DNA of 64,000 bases from Halorubrum salipaludis (GTDB lineage: Archaea; Halobacteriota; Halobacteria; Halobacteriales; Haloferacaceae), in assembly GCF_002286985.1 (NCBI RefSeq), contig NZ_NSKC01000005.1, positions 281,001 to 345,000 of the forward strand, given 5' to 3'. A program made the position numbers and the translations under genes. Position 1 is the stretch's first letter. Every line of letters begins with the position of its first letter. Shown here piece by piece: positions 8,579 to 16,053 of the stretch. The notes beneath the pieces were generated by a model. That model ran no database searches. It worked only from the letters and a program-made list of their open reading frames with translations, and was not told where the DNA came from.

Positions 8579-9700
8579 CTACCGAATGACCGGCGCGGAC
8601 AGCTCCCGCGATTCGGTCTCGATCCCGTCGATATCGACCGGATCGACCTCGTGTGTCGGCCACTGGCCCGTCTTCGTCAGCGTCTCGGTCCGGTCGGGCG
8701 CCACGAGGTGCGTGTCCTCGCTTTTCGCTCCCTGCACCGTCGGGTTCCACGCGTAGCCCATCGGCCAGTGGACCGGCTCGTCGCTCTCGGGGGTCGCGAT
8801 CCACTCGCGGCCGGCGAACCCCGCCGCGCCGCCCTGGTGGTGCTCGCGCCACTCCTCCGCGAAGCCGACGGCGTCGTACGCCTCGCGGATCGCGTCGAAC
8901 ACGTCGCCCGCGGTGTCCGGGCCGTCGGAGCCCGTCAGCTCTCCGGCCGCGGCGGCCTCGGTCGCCGCGAGCGCGGTCGCCTCGACGCGGGCGGCCGCGC
9001 GGTGGCGCTCCTCCAGCCAGTTGGGGGCGTCGAACGCGACGGTCCGGGTGAGGGAGGCGTACAGCCCGGCCCGCTCGGCGGTGACGGAGACGAGCGCGTA
9101 GTCGCCGAGCGTCGCGTCGCTCGGGGTGTAGTGGCGGTATCGCTGCGCGCGCTCCGCGCCGCCGACGAGCACGACCGGGGTGTCGACGTCGCGGGACGAA
9201 AGCGAGATGTCGACGCCGGCGGCGACCTCGTACTCAGGGTCTTCCGGTTCGAGGTTGCGACAGACTGTCTCGACGGCGGCGGCGGCCTCCCGGCCGAGCT
9301 CGCGGTAGCGCTCGACGTCGTCGTCCGTGAGCGGCTGTCGGAGCCGGCTCCCGTCGACGCGCTCGAAGCCCGGTACGTCGAAGTCGGCGGCCGCGGGGGC
9401 CGGGGAGCGCTCCGCGACGGCCTCGGCCAGCGAACTCGCGTGCCACGGGAACGACTCGACGGCGACCGGGTCGGGGAGCTCCTCGTCGGCGAGCCGGTTC
9501 GCCTCGATGTCGTCGGTGATCACTCGGAGCTCGCCGTCGTAGCCGGCGGCGGCGACCCCGAGGTCGGCGTCGGCGTCGACGACGTTGTCGCCCCCGGTGA
9601 GCCACGCGAACCCGTTCGGTTCGGCGAACCAGACCGCTTCGAGCCCGCGCTCGTCGAGGTACGCGTCGAGCCTCTCGGTGCGGGCGGCGAGATCGACCAT
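8579..9700 (-). CDS. M24 (Xaa-Pro peptidase)-like protein, metal ligands apparently lost
   Basis: The protein has 373 residues and the two-domain shape of creatinase/aminopeptidase P proteins: an N-terminal domain (AVWFAEPNGFAWLTGGDN, residues about 21-38) and a pita-bread C-terminal domain. In active M24 enzymes five residues bind two metals (D, D, H, E, E). Here the first two Asp positions read VSVTAERAGLYASLTRTV, where active enzymes have D...(S/T)DxTRT, so both Asp appear replaced. A His survives in EHHQGG. The final Glu positions are not convincing (PTVQGAKSEDTHLV). It is therefore more likely a pseudo-peptidase or binding protein than an aminopeptidase. It is convergent with the reductase gene 44 nt away. 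Confidence 0.78.
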   Translation of the reverse strand: MVDLAARTERLDAYLDERGLEAVWFAEPNGFAWLTGGDNVVDADADLGVAAAGYDGELRVITDDIEANRLADEELPDPVAVESFPWHASSLAEAVAERSPAPAAADFDVPGFERVDGSRLRQPLTDDDVERYRELGREAAAAVETVCRNLEPEDPEYEVAAGVDISLSSRDVDTPVVLVGGAERAQRYRHYTPSDATLGDYALVSVTAERAGLYASLTRTVAFDAPNWLEERHRAAARVEATALAATEAAAAGELTGSDGPDTAGDVFDAIREAYDAVGFAEEWREHHQGGAAGFAGREWIATPESDEPVHWPMGYAWNPTVQGAKSEDTHLVAPDRTETLTKTGQWPTHEVDPVDIDGIETESRELSAPVIR

Positions 9701-9869
9701 ATCCGACGACTCTCACCGAGCCAGTAAAACCGGTCGGAACCGCTTCGGTCCGCGGAAACGCGGGGGTGCAGGCGTGCGAATCGACCGACCGCACCCCGGC
9801 GCCGGCGACCGAAACGAAAGGTTCAATTACGTCCCCCGGAAACGAAGAGATGCGTCAGTAAGCCCCTGC

Positions 9870-9944
9870 GGGTTGGTAGTCTAGTCCGGTTATGACACCT
9901 CCTTGACATGGAGGAGGCCGGCAGTTCAAATCTGCCCCAACCCA
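9870..9944 (+). tRNA. tRNA-Val (anticodon GAC)
   Basis: A full cloverleaf can be folded by eye. The acceptor is GGGTTGG with CCAACCC and discriminator A. The D stem is GTC/GAC, the anticodon stem CCTCC/GGAGG with loop TTGACAT, and the T stem GGCAG/CTGCC with loop TTCAAAT. The length is 75 nt with no intron, and CCA is not encoded. It reads GTC codons and, by wobble, GTT codons. Confidence 0.97.
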
Positions 9945-10065
9945 CTTCTACTTCAGCTTCAGTCCGGTAGCGGCCGATATTCTCACGGAGCGGAAGGTGG
10001 ACGGAGCCGTTCTCGCCGAAGCGATCCGCGGAAGGTACAAACCGCTGGTCGCCCAACAGTGTGGT

Positions 10066-10416
10066 ATGTCACCACCGCTCGCGGACGAGCCGGTCGAACC
10101 GGCGGACGAGGACGCCGAACCGCTGACCGACGACGAGTACGCCGAGTACCTCGCCGAGCTCGGCCCGGCATGGGAGGTCGTCGACGACCACCACCTCGAA
10201 GCGAGCTACGAGTTCGACGACTTCGCGGACGCGCTGGCGTTCACGAACGAGATCGGCGAGCTCGCCGAGGCGGAGTGGCACCACCCCGACATCCACCTCT
10301 CGTGGGGCGAGGTGGGCGTCGAGATGTGGAGCCACGACGTCGGCGGGCTCCACGAGGCCGACTTCGTGATGGCCGCGCGGATGGACCGGATCTACGACGG
10401 AGAGGGCGACGAGTGA
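10066..10416 (+). CDS. 4a-hydroxytetrahydrobiopterin dehydratase (pterin carbinolamine dehydratase)
   Basis: This small enzyme dehydrates 4a-hydroxytetrahydropterin during pterin recycling; some family members act in other pterin or molybdopterin contexts. It has 116 residues from the ATG at 10066. The family motif [EDKH]-x3-H-[HN]-P is present as [14 protein letters not shown], followed by the conserved [12 protein letters not shown]. An acidic run near the N-terminus ([14 protein letters not shown]) is a halophilic addition. The upstream in-frame extension to 9997 is probably untranslated. It lies just after tRNA-Val and before the EVE-like gene on the same strand. Confidence 0.92.
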   Translation: MSPPLADEPVEPADEDAEPLTDDEYAEYLAELGPAWEVVDDHHLEASYEFDDFADALAFTNEIGELAEAEWHHPDIHLSWGEVGVEMWSHDVGGLHEADFVMAARMDRIYDGEGDE

Positions 10417-10479
10417 CGCCCGAGGGCGGCCGACTCGCCAACGAACGGTTTTAAACCCCTCCCGGCGGAAATGGGGGTA

Positions 10480-10962
10480 ATGAGCGCGAACGTCTTCCTG
10501 GTCCCGATCGACCCGGAGAACTTCGATCGAACGGTCCGGTCCGCGGTCGACCTCACCGAGTACGACGACCGACCGGCCCCCCTCGCCGACCTCGACGAGG
10601 CCCGCCTGTGGGCCGTCGACGACGACAGCGGGAACGGCTCGACGTTCGAGCGGATGGAGGAAGGCGACCTCCTCCTCTTCTATAACGACGGCGAGTACCT
10701 CGCCACCGGTCGGGTCGGAACCACCTTCGAGGACGAGGACCGCTGGGTCTCCAGCACCTTCTGGACCGCGTTCCCGACGACGCGCGTGTACACTGTCACC
10801 GACTTCACGGCCGTCTCCGCCTCGAAGCGCGCGGTCAACGCCATCTTCGACTACTCCAAGTCGTACACCCCCGGCTTCATGCGCGTCGCCGACAGCCGGG
10901 TGAACGCCGAACTCTCCTCGATCGAGTCGGCGATCGACCACTACTCGAAGCGGAACGCCTGA
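10480..10962 (+). CDS. EVE/PUA-like domain protein
   Basis: The protein has 160 residues and resembles EVE-type PUA-like domains, which bind modified bases in DNA or RNA. Supporting features are ARLWAVDDDSGNGSTFERM, then EEGDLLLFYNDGEYLATGRVG, the strand pattern and polarity of the EVE barrel, and a C-terminal IFDYSKSYTPGFMRV. Two in-frame ATGs exist, at 10471 and 10480. The TATA-like TTTTAAA is centred at about 10452, which predicts a leaderless start at 10480. No restriction or modification gene lies nearby, so a defence role is not supported by context. The domain call is moderate and the function is unknown. Confidence 0.65.
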   Translation: MSANVFLVPIDPENFDRTVRSAVDLTEYDDRPAPLADLDEARLWAVDDDSGNGSTFERMEEGDLLLFYNDGEYLATGRVGTTFEDEDRWVSSTFWTAFPTTRVYTVTDFTAVSASKRAVNAIFDYSKSYTPGFMRVADSRVNAELSSIESAIDHYSKRNA

Positions 10963-11016
10963 CCGCGTCTCGAACCCCTCCGGTTTTCGTCTCGCCGACC
11001 GCTCCCGCTTTCCCCG

Positions 11017-11934
11017 CTAGACCGCTTCCAAGAGCGTCTCGTAGGCGGGGGCGTACCGATCGGCGACGCGGTCCGGATCGCCGCGCTCGTCGCCCGACAG
11101 CGCCGGCAGACCGACGGTCGCCAGCGGCTCGATCATCTCCGTGACGGTTCCGGTGTGCTCCTCAATCGTCCCCTCGCGCGGGCTCCCCGAGGCGACCGCG
11201 CGCGCCTTCGCGTAGCGGTCGCCGGCGAAGATCCGCGCGCGACCGGGGTCGACGACCGCCACCGCGTCGGGCTCGACCGGCCCGTCCCGCGGGAGCGGTC
11301 CGGCGACGTCCGCGTACGACTCGACGACGACGGGCACCGACGCCGCCGCGACCCGCGCCGCGAGGCGGTCGAACGCCGGGAGGTAGTCGGCCGCCATCAC
11401 GTCGTTGAACGCCGCCACGTCGTCGACGCTGGTCGCCTCGGCGAGCGGGAGCCGCTCGGCGAGGCCGTCAGGGAGGAGTCCCGCGGCCTCGGCCGCCCCG
11501 TTGACGACGAACCGGGACCCCTCCTCGGTCGTCACCCGATCGCAAAGGAAGGTTCGGTCCGCGTCGCCCAGCATGCCGGTCCGACCGGGCGTCGGCCGCC
11601 AGAGGCGGTGGACGGGGTTGATCGCCTCGGGCGTGATCGCCTCGGGGCGATCGCGGCGCCCGCTCCGATCGCCGACTGTCAGAAGCGGTCGCGTGCTCGC
11701 GGCCGCGAGCCGCCTCGCGTCCTTGCCGTAGAGCCGGCCCGCGTCGCTCGCGATCCGGTAGTCGTCGTGGTCGTACCAGTAGTCGTTGCCGGCGCGGGGC
11801 TTGACCCCGACCGCGTCGCCGGCGCGGGCGGCGAGGCGCGCGACCAGCCCGGTCGAGAACGTCGTCTTGCCGGCGTCGACGCGGGCGCCGCCGGCGACCA
11901 GGACCACCGGCGCGTCGGAGCGCTCCCGGCTCAC
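11017..11934 (-). CDS. P-loop ATPase/GTPase of unknown function
   Basis: The protein has 305 residues. It starts with GTG at 11934, overlapping the stop of the upstream gene as GTGA, so the two are translationally coupled. The N-terminus has a deviant P-loop, VAGGARVDAGKTTFSTGL (residues about 11-28), reminiscent of the SIMIBI class (BioD/ParA-like) in which GK[TS]T is followed by a long helix. Downstream conserved-looking segments are GVKPRAGNDYWYDHDDY and VVNGAAEAAGLLP, and later FDRLAARVAAASVPVVVESY and VAVVDPGRARIFAGDRY. I do not recognise a characterised family. Pairing with a small acidic protein suggests a haloarchaeal two-gene unit. Confidence 0.75.
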   Translation of the reverse strand: MSRERSDAPVVLVAGGARVDAGKTTFSTGLVARLAARAGDAVGVKPRAGNDYWYDHDDYRIASDAGRLYGKDARRLAAASTRPLLTVGDRSGRRDRPEAITPEAINPVHRLWRPTPGRTGMLGDADRTFLCDRVTTEEGSRFVVNGAAEAAGLLPDGLAERLPLAEATSVDDVAAFNDVMAADYLPAFDRLAARVAAASVPVVVESYADVAGPLPRDGPVEPDAVAVVDPGRARIFAGDRYAKARAVASGSPREGTIEEHTGTVTEMIEPLATVGLPALSGDERGDPDRVADRYAPAYETLLEAV

Positions 11935-12233
11935 GCTCCGTCTTCCGAGTCGGCGTCGTCGATCGCGTGAGGAGCGAGCCCGTAGTAGCCGGGGCCGTCC
12001 TCCTCCAGCGGCTCGCCGACGACCATGTCCTCGGCGTGGACCATCACCCACGGCACCGCCCAGTCGACGAGGACGGCCTCGGTGTCGGGGTCAACCTCGG
12101 CGTCGGCCTCCAGCCCCTGGAGGAGCCGACCGATCTCGGGGACCGTGTACATCTGATCCGGCTCGAACAGCTCCGCGGGCTCGTAGAAGTCACACGGGTA
12201 GGTGGCGTCGAACGCCGACTTCGGTTCGGGCAT
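11931..12233 (-). CDS. Small acidic haloarchaeal protein, unknown function
   Basis: The protein has 100 residues and is very acidic, beginning MPEPKSAFDATYPCDFYEP, with a central ALVDW-like core (TEAVLVDWAVPWVMVHAEDM) and an acidic tail. No transmembrane segment or known motif is seen. Its TGA overlaps the GTG of the P-loop ATPase gene by 4 nt, so the two products probably act together. Codon use matches the neighbours. It is a real gene by overlap, composition and length, but the role is unknown. Confidence 0.75.
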   Translation of the reverse strand: MPEPKSAFDATYPCDFYEPAELFEPDQMYTVPEIGRLLQGLEADAEVDPDTEAVLVDWAVPWVMVHAEDMVVGEPLEEDGPGYYGLAPHAIDDADSEDGA

Positions 12234-12381
12234 GGGGGACGATACGGGATCCCGTCCGTAAACGCTGCCGATACGGGCGGCACCGGGTGGCGCCTCGCCC
12301 GGGGAGACGACGCTGACGCTTTCGGGTCAGGGTGCGAAAAATTCGGGGTTTCGACGCGCGTAGCGCGTCAGGTGTGGAGCG

Positions 12382-12981
12382 TTACTCGAACAGCTCGACG
12401 GCCTGCTCGTAGCGGCTCGACGGTTCGTCCCAGTCGACGACCTCGAAGAAGTTGTCGACGAACTCGCCGCGGGCCGGGCCGTAGTCGTGGTAGTAGGAGT
12501 GCTCCCACACGTCCAGCGCCAGGATCGGGTGACCGCCCCAGATCGCGCCCTGGTCGTGCTTGTCCACCACGACGTTCCGAAGCTGATTCGAGAACGTGTC
12601 GTATACGAGAAGCGCCCAGCCGCCGGCCGCCGAGGCCGCCGCCTCGAACTCGCCCTTCCACGCCTCGTAGGAACCGAAGTCCTCCTCGATCCGAGCCGCG
12701 AGGTCGCCCTGAGGCTCGTCGCCGCCCTCAGGCGACATGTTCTGCCAGAACAGGTCGTGAAGGATGTGCCCCGACGAGTTGTGCGTCACGTTGCGGATGG
12801 CCCCGCCCGACGACGAGAAGTCGTGGTTCTCACGGTTCTCCTCGAGCGTCTCCTCGGCCGAATTCCACCCGTTTACGTACCCCTGATGATGGGTGTCGTG
12901 GTGCCATTCGAGCACCTGCTCGGAAATGTGCGGTTCCAGCGCGTCGTAATCGTACGGTAACGGATCGAGTTCGTAGCTCAT
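12382..12981 (-). CDS. sod: Superoxide dismutase, Fe/Mn family
   Basis: This cytoplasmic enzyme converts superoxide to hydrogen peroxide and oxygen. It has 199 residues, starting at MSYELDPLPYDYDALEP (ATG 12981); the longer frame to 13047 would add a non-homologous leader. Metal ligands are visible: His in LEWHHDTHHQGYVNG, His in HNSSGHILHDLFW, and Asp and His in ALDVWEHSYYHDYGP. The GGHPILALDVWEHSYY segment is the family signature. Haloarchaeal enzymes are usually Mn-type. A T/A-rich stretch upstream (12997-13035 on the minus strand, including tattatctttaac) could hold the promoter. Confidence 0.97.
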   Translation of the reverse strand: MSYELDPLPYDYDALEPHISEQVLEWHHDTHHQGYVNGWNSAEETLEENRENHDFSSSGGAIRNVTHNSSGHILHDLFWQNMSPEGGDEPQGDLAARIEEDFGSYEAWKGEFEAAASAAGGWALLVYDTFSNQLRNVVVDKHDQGAIWGGHPILALDVWEHSYYHDYGPARGEFVDNFFEVVDWDEPSSRYEQAVELFE

Positions 12982-13286
12982 CGTTGTATCACCTGTCTGC
13001 AACATGGCTCGGAAACCTGTTAAAGATAATGCGGTACACGCTATCACACGTCACTGGACGCGGCAGACCTCGATATCCGCAGATCGAGAACGCTGGGGTC
13101 GCGGTTCAGACTGCTGTGAGATAGTGGACCCGCGTTAGTCGGCACTCCGTCGATTCGGAGACGTAACTGAAAGTAGTTCCTCGGTGTCCTCCGAAACGCG
13201 CGCGGCGGGCTCTGTTGAAACCCTATTCTTCAAGCATAATGTCGGCTGAAACTGCCGATCGGTGAGGACTGCTTCTTGATCGAGAG

Positions 13287-13722
13287 CGGGAGTGAGTGTT
13301 GCACGTTGGTAATCTGGTCGTTTATACGTGATCGAGTGGTGTTGCTGGCGGGTGTTTATAAGCAAACAGCGATCCTGCGGTGAAGACCTGCAAAGCCCCA
13401 GCCGCGAGGGCGGCGCACGCTCGCTGCGCGCTTCAGTCGGTCGCTAGCGCTCCCTCCTTCCAGTGCTTACGTCGCCTGCGGCGCCCTCGCGACTGCCCCT
13501 TTGAGTCCCGCCCAGCACAGCACCGCAGCCTCACACCTCCCCAGCCTCGTCGCTGGCGGCTATCGCCGCCAGCGACTCCCTCGCGCGTGCTGGCTCGCGG
13601 CCGCCGTTGGCGGCCGCTCGCAGGCGCACGCCACCGCACCGGATTTATAGGGGATCGTCGCTGTCGCTCACGATCGGTTTATATACTGTCTCACCACTGC
13701 GGATCTGCAATACCCACTCCCG
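13287..13722 (+). repeat. Non-coding repeat element, copy 1, with terminal inverted repeats
   Basis: This fills most of the gene-free stretch 12982-13824. Its ends form a 17-bp imperfect inverted repeat (13287-13303 against 13706-13722, two mismatches, CGGGAGTGAGTGTTGCA type). Inside are the start of a conserved core at 13320 (tttatacgtgatcga), CAAAGCCCCAGCCG at about 13391, CCCCTTTGAGTCCC at about 13496, a stem-loop with CGTCGCTGGCG against CGCCAGCGACT, a second with GCGGCCGC arms, and GTTTATATACTGTCTCACC near 13677. A second copy lies in inverted orientation at 48844-49341. A flanking arm at 13212-13286 also resembles 48775-48843. No convincing ORF is present; a 76-codon minus frame at 13135-13365 overlaps the edge. 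It could be a MITE-like element or a structured RNA gene with its own TATA boxes. Confidence 0.8.
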
Positions 13723-13824
13723 ATGTCAATTACTACAGCACCTGTACTGACCGCAGGGGAGAAAATATGTCAATCTACAAATATTCAAACAGAGCCGCTC
13801 GACGCGGAGTGCGCCGCGCACTGA

Positions 13825-13908
13825 CGGTGGGACTGGGATTCGAACCCAGGAAGCCGTGAGGCTACCGGTTTTCAAGACCGGCGCAATAGGCCACTCTGCC
13901 ATCCCACC
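13825..13908 (-). tRNA. tRNA-Ser (anticodon TGA)
   Basis: This type II tRNA of 84 nt has a long variable arm. On the minus strand the acceptor is GGTGGGA with TCCCACC and discriminator G. The anticodon stem CCGGT/ACCGG encloses CTTGAAA, the variable arm is TAGCCTCACGGCTTCC, and the T stem is CTGGG/CCCAG with TTCGAAT. There is no intron. It reads TCA and probably other TCN codons. Confidence 0.97.
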
Positions 13909-13972
13909 GCACTCGGACCGTCGGGAGCGTTCGACTAAGTGGTGTCGGTGTCGATCGGCGCGCGACCCCTTG

Positions 13973-14569
13973 TCACTCGAAGACGGCGACCAACTCGCCG
14001 TCGGCGATCGGGTCGGGCGCCTCGTCGACGATCTCGCCGCGCGACGGGTCCCGCGGTTCGTCGAAGACGAGCCGCGCCGCCCCGGTCTCGTCGATCGCGT
14101 AGACGACCTGAGTGTATCCCAGGTCGGCCTCCCAGAGCCCGCCGTCGTCGACACCTGACGACGCCCCGCCGGCGTACCGACAGAACACGAGCCACGCGTT
14201 TTCGCCGCGGTCGAACGTCTCGGTCCGTTCCGCGGAGAAGGTGACGGCGAGGATCCGCGTCGAGCCGCTCCGGTCGCAGACCGCGTCGTGGGTCACGTAC
14301 GCCTCCTCGAACGCGACGACGTACTCCCGGACGACACGGTCGCCGAACCCGTCCGGCGGAGCCGGATACGGGATCGTCGCCGCCGTCTCGAACTCCCGGG
14401 TCTCCCCGCCCACGTCGACTTCGATCGTCTCGGAGTCGACCTCACACTCCGGCCGCGTCGGTCCGCCGTCGAACGCCTCCGCGACCGGATCGAACTCGGG
14501 CGGTGCGGTCCGCGAACACCCGGCGAGCGCGAGCGAGCCGACGGTGACGAGTGCAGTTCGACGTCGCAT
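13973..14569 (-). CDS. Predicted lipoprotein, unknown function
   Basis: The protein has 198 residues. The N-terminus MRRRTALVTVGSLALAGCSR is a short positive/hydrophobic signal ending in a lipobox (LAGC), so the mature protein is probably anchored at Cys18 on the outer face of the membrane. The rest is soluble and acidic, with the segments VVREYVVAFEEAYVTHDAVC and VTFSAERTETFDRGENAW. The four cysteines after the lipobox could pair. I do not recognise the family. It lies alone downstream of tRNA-Ser on the same strand; the gene above it is a membrane protein 59 nt away. Confidence 0.75.
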   Translation of the reverse strand: MRRRTALVTVGSLALAGCSRTAPPEFDPVAEAFDGGPTRPECEVDSETIEVDVGGETREFETAATIPYPAPPDGFGDRVVREYVVAFEEAYVTHDAVCDRSGSTRILAVTFSAERTETFDRGENAWLVFCRYAGGASSGVDDGGLWEADLGYTQVVYAIDETGAARLVFDEPRDPSRGEIVDEAPDPIADGELVAVFE

Positions 14570-14628
14570 GCCGTACCGTCTTACACACGGCCGGTTATAC
14601 CCTCGCGAGACACAAACAGGGGCTTGCG

Positions 14629-15153
14629 TTACGGAGTGTTCGACCCCTCAGACCCCCGGAGCCGGTAGTGGATCGCGAACACGACGAGCGCGGCCAGGAC
14701 CGGCGGCACGACGCCCGCGATCTGCGGGAGCGCGTAGAGGGCGCCGACGACGGCCGACTCGGTCGGCTCGCGGAGCTCCGCCGGCGCGGAGATGACCATC
14801 CCGACGTACAGCGAACAGAGGAACAGGAACCCGCCGTACGCGAGCTTCCGGTCGTATCCCGGCTTGACGGGGTCGCCGCGGCGGTGTCGGCGCGCGACGA
14901 ACAGCAGGGGCGCGAGCAGGGGCGCGACCGCGGCGAACCCGGCGATCACGTACAGCGACCGCGAGAACAGGAACGTCCCGCTCTGGACCTCCGCGGTCTC
15001 GGCCATCCAGACGACGAGCGCGAGGGTGACGACCGTCGCGATCAGCCCGGCCGCGAGCGCCCCGATCACGCCGTACACGCGCATCGTCCACGACTCCGTC
15101 TCGCGGATCGCGTAGGGGATCGCGCCGAACACCCCGCGGTAGCTGTCTGCCAT
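14629..15153 (-). CDS. Integral membrane protein, unknown function
   Basis: The protein has 174 residues starting at MADSYRGVFGAIPYAI (ATG 15153). A TATA-like tttaattc lies about 27 nt upstream, which favours this start over the in-frame one at 15228. About four hydrophobic helices are visible: MRVYGVIGALAAGLIATVV, LYVIAGFAAVAPLLAPLLF, LAYGGFLFLCSLYVGMVIS and a C-terminal one at GVVPPVLAALVVFAIHY. A basic loop (ARRHRRGDPVKPGYDRK) sits between helices 2 and 3. No family was recognised. Confidence 0.75.
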   Translation of the reverse strand: MADSYRGVFGAIPYAIRETESWTMRVYGVIGALAAGLIATVVTLALVVWMAETAEVQSGTFLFSRSLYVIAGFAAVAPLLAPLLFVARRHRRGDPVKPGYDRKLAYGGFLFLCSLYVGMVISAPAELREPTESAVVGALYALPQIAGVVPPVLAALVVFAIHYRLRGSEGSNTP

Positions 15154-15335
15154 CGACGCCGCTACGGCCGAGGGAGAATTAAACCCCTCGTCGCCGGACG
15201 CGAGCGCCGCGGGGAGCGGGGTCGACATCGGGGGGATTCGGGCCGGCGCCGGGGAAACGCGGTCGACGCCGCGCCCCCTTCCTCCTCGACGACGGCTGAC
15301 GTGAGTTTTTATACCCCGCGGCGGGACCTCCTCAC

Positions 15336-16019
15336 GTGGGTCTGTACGACACGTACCTCGCCGTCCGCCACCGCCTCCACGACGGCGATCCCCCCGAGCA
15401 CGTCGCGCTCGTCATCACCGAGCGCGACCTCCTCGCCGACGGCGCGTTCGAGACCCTCTCGGCGGCGCTCGGGTGGGCCTTCGAGTACGGCGCGGAGCGC
15501 GTCACCGTCTCGGTGTCCGTGCTCGACGCCGCGGTCGCCCCCACGCTCGTCCGCGAGCTTCGCCGGGTCGACGCGCCGCGGCGGCTCGTCGTTCGCGGAC
15601 CGGCGGACGCGCCGAGCGGCGAGGGGATCGCGGTCGACGCCGGGGACCAGGCCGAAGCGGGGCCGGGCCACCGTCGGTTCGACGAGCGACCAAACGACGC
15701 GCCGATCCGGATCACGGTCGGGCTCGGGGGGAAGACCGAGTTCGCGGCCGCGGTCCGGGAGCTCGCAGCCGACGTGGACGCCGGCGATCTCGACCCGGCG
15801 TCGATCGACGCGGCGGACATCTCGGACCGGCTGGTGTTCCCCGAGGAGCCCGATCTCGTGATCAAGACGGGCGCGGAGCGGCTCTCGGACTTCGCCATCT
15901 GGCAGTCGGTGTACGCCGAGCTCTACTTCACCGACGTGAACTGGCGGGACTTCAGAAAACGGGACTACCTCCGGGCGGTCCTCGACTTCCAGGACCGGCA
16001 ACGGCGGTTCGGTCGGTAG
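15336..16019 (+). CDS. cis-Prenyltransferase (UppS) homologue lacking the catalytic N-terminal motif
   Basis: The protein has 227 residues. The C-terminal half is clearly of the undecaprenyl diphosphate synthase family: PEEPDLVIKTGAERLSDF, then IWQSVYAELYFTDVNWRDF and a final RQRRFG. The catalytic P-loop of the family (HxAxIMDGNGRWA, whose Asp binds Mg) is replaced by HVALVITERDLLADG (residues 22-36), so the essential Asp and the following Asn/Arg are missing. The RTGGE motif is altered to KTGAE. This is the pattern of the non-catalytic subunit of heteromeric cis-prenyltransferases (NgBR/Nus1 type). The start is GTG at 15336, 26 nt below a TATA-like tttttatacc (leaderless). A true catalytic paralogue would be expected elsewhere in the genome, for dolichol-type glycan carriers. 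Confidence 0.85.
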   Translation: MGLYDTYLAVRHRLHDGDPPEHVALVITERDLLADGAFETLSAALGWAFEYGAERVTVSVSVLDAAVAPTLVRELRRVDAPRRLVVRGPADAPSGEGIAVDAGDQAEAGPGHRRFDERPNDAPIRITVGLGGKTEFAAAVRELAADVDAGDLDPASIDAADISDRLVFPEEPDLVIKTGAERLSDFAIWQSVYAELYFTDVNWRDFRKRDYLRAVLDFQDRQRRFGR

Positions 16020-16053
16020 GCGGGTCAGTAGATGCGTAGAATCCTCAGAACCC

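Noticed and set aside
13135..13365. 76-codon minus-strand frame in the repeat-element region
   Set aside because: It spans the terminal repeat, has no homology I recognise, and its counterpart is not open in copy 2.
13287..13722. Possibility that the repeat element is RNase P RNA or SRP RNA
   Set aside because: Two diverged copies, terminal inverted repeats and absence of the conserved cores I know make a single-copy housekeeping RNA unlikely.
15309..16001. Long minus frame opposite the prenyltransferase gene
   Set aside because: It is a GC-rich shadow of the real gene with no motif of its own.
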